Shown: piece after piece, positions 6,286 through 7,675 of the stretch
Layout of the letters: the number at the start of each line of letters is the position of its first letter
How positions within the stretch are numbered: the first letter of the stretch is position 1
NCBI GenBank assembly: GCA_903903705.1
Contig: CAIUZU010000150.1
Coordinates: 1-7,675, forward strand
DNA: 7,675 nt
Source of the DNA: an uncultured Helicobacteraceae bacterium
GTDB taxonomy: Bacteria > Campylobacterota > Campylobacteria > Campylobacterales > Sulfurimonadaceae
Reading direction: 5' to 3'
The notes under the pieces: generated by a model
Told to the model about the DNA's origin: nothing
The model's database searches: none
What the model saw: only the letters and a program-made list of their open reading frames with translations
Made by a program: the position numbers and the translations under genes

Positions 6286-6816
6286 CTAAAACGGAATTTC
6301 ATCTTCATCAATGTCTATCTCAGGGATAGCGTTGCTGCTTGGCATCTGCTTACTTTGAGAGTAAGCTTGTTGCTGCGTGCTCGGCTGTTGATAGCTTTGT
6401 GGCTGCTGCTGTTGGTAACTAGGTTGTTGATAACCTTGCTGCTGCTGATTTTGAGCCTGTTGTGGCTTGTAATCATTAGCATTTTGGTTATCACCTTTAC
6501 TATCCAACATCTGCATTGTTTCAACAACTACAGAGTGCTTCGAGCGTTTTTGCCCGTTTTGATCTACCCATTGATCAAAGTTAAGTCTACCTTCTACGAG
6601 GATTTTACTCCCCTTTCTGAGGTATTGGTTGGCAATCTCTGCACTTCTTGCAAAGAATGTAATATCTACAAAACAGACTTCCTCTTTTTTTTCACCGTTT
6701 ACGGTAAATTTGCGGCTTGTTGCAAGACCTGTGCTTGCAATACCCATTCCGCCTTGAGAGTATCTAAGTTCAATATCTCTAGTTAAGTTTCCAACCAAAA
6801 TAACTTTGTTATACAT
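6286..6816 (-). CDS. ssb: Single-stranded DNA-binding protein
   Basis: SSB coats single-stranded DNA in replication, repair and recombination, normally as a homotetramer, and recruits partner enzymes by its C-terminal tip. The 176 residues contain an OB fold at about 1-105 (opening MYNKVILVGNLTRDIELRY, with GRLNFDQW and Trp83). A disordered linker at about 106-160 follows, made largely of Gln with Ser, Pro and Tyr, in runs such as QQQQGYQQ and SYQQQQPQ. The acidic tip DIDEDEIPF keeps the conserved I-P-F ending. The ATG at 6816 is preceded by AAGGAAG. The gene sits between rpsF and rpsR, the common bacterial order, 46 bp after rpsF, and is expected to share their promoter. The Gln linker is encoded by CAA/CAG-rich DNA that creates a long spurious open frame on the opposite strand. 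Confidence 0.98.
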   Translation of the reverse strand: MYNKVILVGNLTRDIELRYSQGGMGIASTGLATSRKFTVNGEKKEEVCFVDITFFARSAEIANQYLRKGSKILVEGRLNFDQWVDQNGQKRSKHSVVVETMQMLDSKGDNQNANDYKPQQAQNQQQQGYQQPSYQQQQPQSYQQPSTQQQAYSQSKQMPSSNAIPEIDIDEDEIPF

Positions 6817-6862
6817 GAATCTTCCTTAATATGTTTAGGCGTTAGCCAATCACTCTGCCGTG

Positions 6863-7285
6863 TTATTCAGCGTCTTCTTCAAGTGCTGCAGGAATAACTA
6901 CTTCTTCTACTTCTACTTCCACTTTAGCTTCGCCAGCTGGTTGTGTAGCCTTTTTTTGAGCTTTTTGTACTAACTGATTCCAAGCCGTTACTTCACGGTT
7001 TGTATCATATTTGATAGTTACAAAACGAAGAAGATTCTCGTTGATACGGAAACGTCTTTCAATCTCGTTAATTGCAGATGGAGCAACTGAATAGTAGATA
7101 ACATGGAAATAACCACGCTCATTTTTTCCAAGTGGGTATGCTAATTTTCTCATCCCCATTGCATCTCTTGCAGCTATTTCGCCGCCGTTAGAAGTAATAA
7201 CTTCTTCGATTGCACTGATATTTGCTTGAATTTCTTCAGCAGTTAATGTCGGTTTTACGATTACTAGGTTTTCGTAATTTCTCAT
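6863..7285 (-). CDS. rpsF: 30S ribosomal protein S6
   Basis: S6 binds S18 and the central domain of 16S rRNA in the platform of the small subunit. The 140 residues comprise the ferredoxin-like S6 fold at about 1-95: MRNYENLVIVKP, the MGMRKLAYPLGKNERGYFHVIYY stretch split across two strands, and the IERRFRINENLLRFVTIK helix-strand. An acidic tail from about residue 115, rich in Glu, Val and Ala, is longer than in the minimal S6 and of unknown use. AAAGGGAG lies 10 bases before the ATG at 7285. It is the first gene of the rpsF-ssb-rpsR operon and is preceded by a structured leader that looks like the S6:S18 binding motif, so feedback control by its own product with S18 is likely. Confidence 0.97.
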   Translation of the reverse strand: MRNYENLVIVKPTLTAEEIQANISAIEEVITSNGGEIAARDAMGMRKLAYPLGKNERGYFHVIYYSVAPSAINEIERRFRINENLLRFVTIKYDTNREVTAWNQLVQKAQKKATQPAGEAKVEVEVEEVVIPAALEEDAE

Positions 7286-7311
7286 AGAGTATAATCTCCC
7301 TTTGGTATTTT

Positions 7312-7335
7312 GCCCATCATTAAATGATTTAAGGC
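7312..7335 (-). promoter_or_regulatory. Second hairpin in the rpsF leader
   Basis: In the leader RNA, ATCAT and ATGAT can pair around a 3-base loop (7328-7316), and flanking GCC and GGC could close the base across an uneven internal loop. It lies between the candidate S6:S18 hairpin and the ribosome site. It is short and AT-rich, so its stability is doubtful. Confidence 0.35.
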
Positions 7336-7341
7336 TTTTGT

Positions 7342-7394
7342 TTCCCTTTCGGATGTATATATATCGAAAAAAATTCGATACAAAGAGAAAGGAA
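7342..7394 (-). promoter_or_regulatory. Candidate S6:S18 autoregulatory leader of rpsF
   Basis: The minus-strand RNA begins near 7395 and folds as follows: outer strand UUCCUUUC (7394-7387) pairs with GAAAGGGAA (7350-7342, one bulged G); an inner hairpin UAUCGAA/UUCGAUA (7380-7374 with 7368-7362) closes a U5 loop. The 3' side carries an unpaired stretch ending in CCG (7352-7350), next to the outer stem. A bulge with conserved CCG beside a stem is the known signature of the mRNA motif bound by the S6:S18 complex ahead of rpsF in many bacteria, where it mimics their 16S rRNA site. The position directly before rpsF in an operon that also encodes S18 fits. The fold was made by eye. Confidence 0.72.
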
Positions 7395-7400
7395 CGCGGG

Positions 7401-7406
7401 ATTATA
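7401..7406 (-). promoter_or_regulatory. -10 box of the rpsF-ssb-rpsR promoter
   Basis: A perfect TATAAT on the minus strand, preceded by TTTTTG and two further T tracts upstream, fits sigma70 promoters of this phylum, which lean on the -10 box. A weak TTGGTT lies 19 bases upstream. The expected start is near 7395, exactly where the candidate S6:S18 hairpin begins. Confidence 0.65.
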
Positions 7407-7509
7407 CAAAAATAATACTTAAAAAAACCAATGTATTTTGCTTATGGCAATGTGCAGTAAATAATAACTATTTTAAGTTTTTAGGATATAGTTTTACAAA
7501 AAAAGTATT

Positions 7510-7515
7510 TATACT
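7510..7515 (+). promoter_or_regulatory. Possible -10 box of the rightmost gene
   Basis: TATACT on the plus strand follows an AT-rich, T-tract region and would start RNA near 7522, about 19 nt before the ATG at 7541. No clear -35 box is present, so this is tentative. Confidence 0.4.
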
Positions 7516-7540
7516 AGAGATTATTTTGTATGGAGAGTAG

Positions 7541-7675
7541 ATGCCAAGAAGAAGAAAAACAGGTTCCAAACAGCAATCAAAAACATTAATTTATACGGCA
7601 TTGGCTTTAACATTTATAGCGGTTGTTTTAATCTCGTTGATTGTCGGATACTATTTTGGATATGATGAAGCAAAA
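7541..7675 (+). CDS. N-terminus of a membrane-anchored protein, cut by window edge
   Basis: Only the first 45 codons are visible and the frame stays open to the window end. The ATG at 7541 follows GGAGAG at a normal distance. The start is strongly basic (MPRRRKTGSKQQSK), followed by one hydrophobic segment at about residues 16-38 (LIYTALALTFIAVVLISLIV) and then YYFGYDEAK. This is a signal-anchor layout with the N-terminus inside and the rest of the protein in the periplasm. It has no cleavage site of the Ala-x-Ala type in view. The family cannot be recognised from this fragment. It is divergent from the rpsF operon across a 255-bp gap that holds the promoters of both. Confidence 0.8.
   Translation, partial: MPRRRKTGSKQQSKTLIYTALALTFIAVVLISLIVGYYFGYDEAK

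Noticed and set aside
6315..6527. A 70-codon minus-strand frame within ssb in another phase
   Set aside because: It is a frame-shifted reading of the repetitive linker of SSB, starting at an internal ATG with no ribosome site.
6208..6786. A 192-codon plus-strand open frame opposite ssb and the rpsR start
   Set aside because: It is the mirror of the Gln-rich (CAA/CAG) linker of SSB and reads as Leu-rich low-complexity protein; it has no ribosome site and lies antisense to two certain genes.
7407..7509. Whether the rpsF to rightmost-gene gap holds a further small gene
   Set aside because: It is AT-rich with frequent stops and no ribosome site followed by an open frame; it is best read as promoter DNA.

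Overview
The window looks like a chromosomal segment of a Campylobacterota (epsilonproteobacterial) organism, most plausibly from the Sulfurimonas/Sulfurovum side. This rests on low GC with AT-rich, T-tract-rich intergenic regions, TATAAT-type -10 boxes with poor -35 boxes, the rpsF-ssb-rpsR order, and the style of the encoded proteins. Genus is an inference; no 16S rRNA gene is present.

Bases 1-3137 (minus strand): a compact unit reading right to left as methylenetetrahydrofolate reductase-like protein, seryl-tRNA synthetase (serS), then a membrane-anchored TPR protein that runs off the left edge. Spacings are 14 and 50 bp, so one transcript is likely. Bases 3120-3137 are a perfect 18-bp palindrome that carries a TATAAT on each strand and lies between the reductase gene and the rightward serB gene. 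It reads as two face-to-face, overlapping promoters.

Bases 3157-4109 (plus strand): serB (phosphoserine phosphatase), followed with a 1-base overlap by a 109-aa protein of unknown function with a possible helix-turn-helix-like second half. The genes around the palindrome concern serine and one-carbon metabolism: SerB makes serine, SerS loads it on tRNA, and serine is the usual C1 donor to tetrahydrofolate on which the reductase acts.

Bases 4113-5858 (minus strand): an exported protein with a propeller-like repeat region and a C-terminal OmpA-type peptidoglycan-binding domain, convergent with the serB unit across a 3-bp gap.

Bases 5964-7406 (minus strand): the rpsF-ssb-rpsR operon (ribosomal protein S6, single-stranded DNA-binding protein, S18), with a promoter, a leader of about 110 nt that folds into a good candidate for the S6:S18 autoregulatory motif, and a terminator hairpin just after rpsR. 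Bases 7541-7675 (plus strand) hold the start of a divergent gene for a membrane-anchored protein that leaves the window. No tRNA, rRNA, mobile element or CRISPR array was seen. I found no clear new multi-gene system. The most interesting items are the palindromic double promoter, the S6:S18 leader, the acetogen/YitJ-like reductase and the propeller-OmpA fusion.
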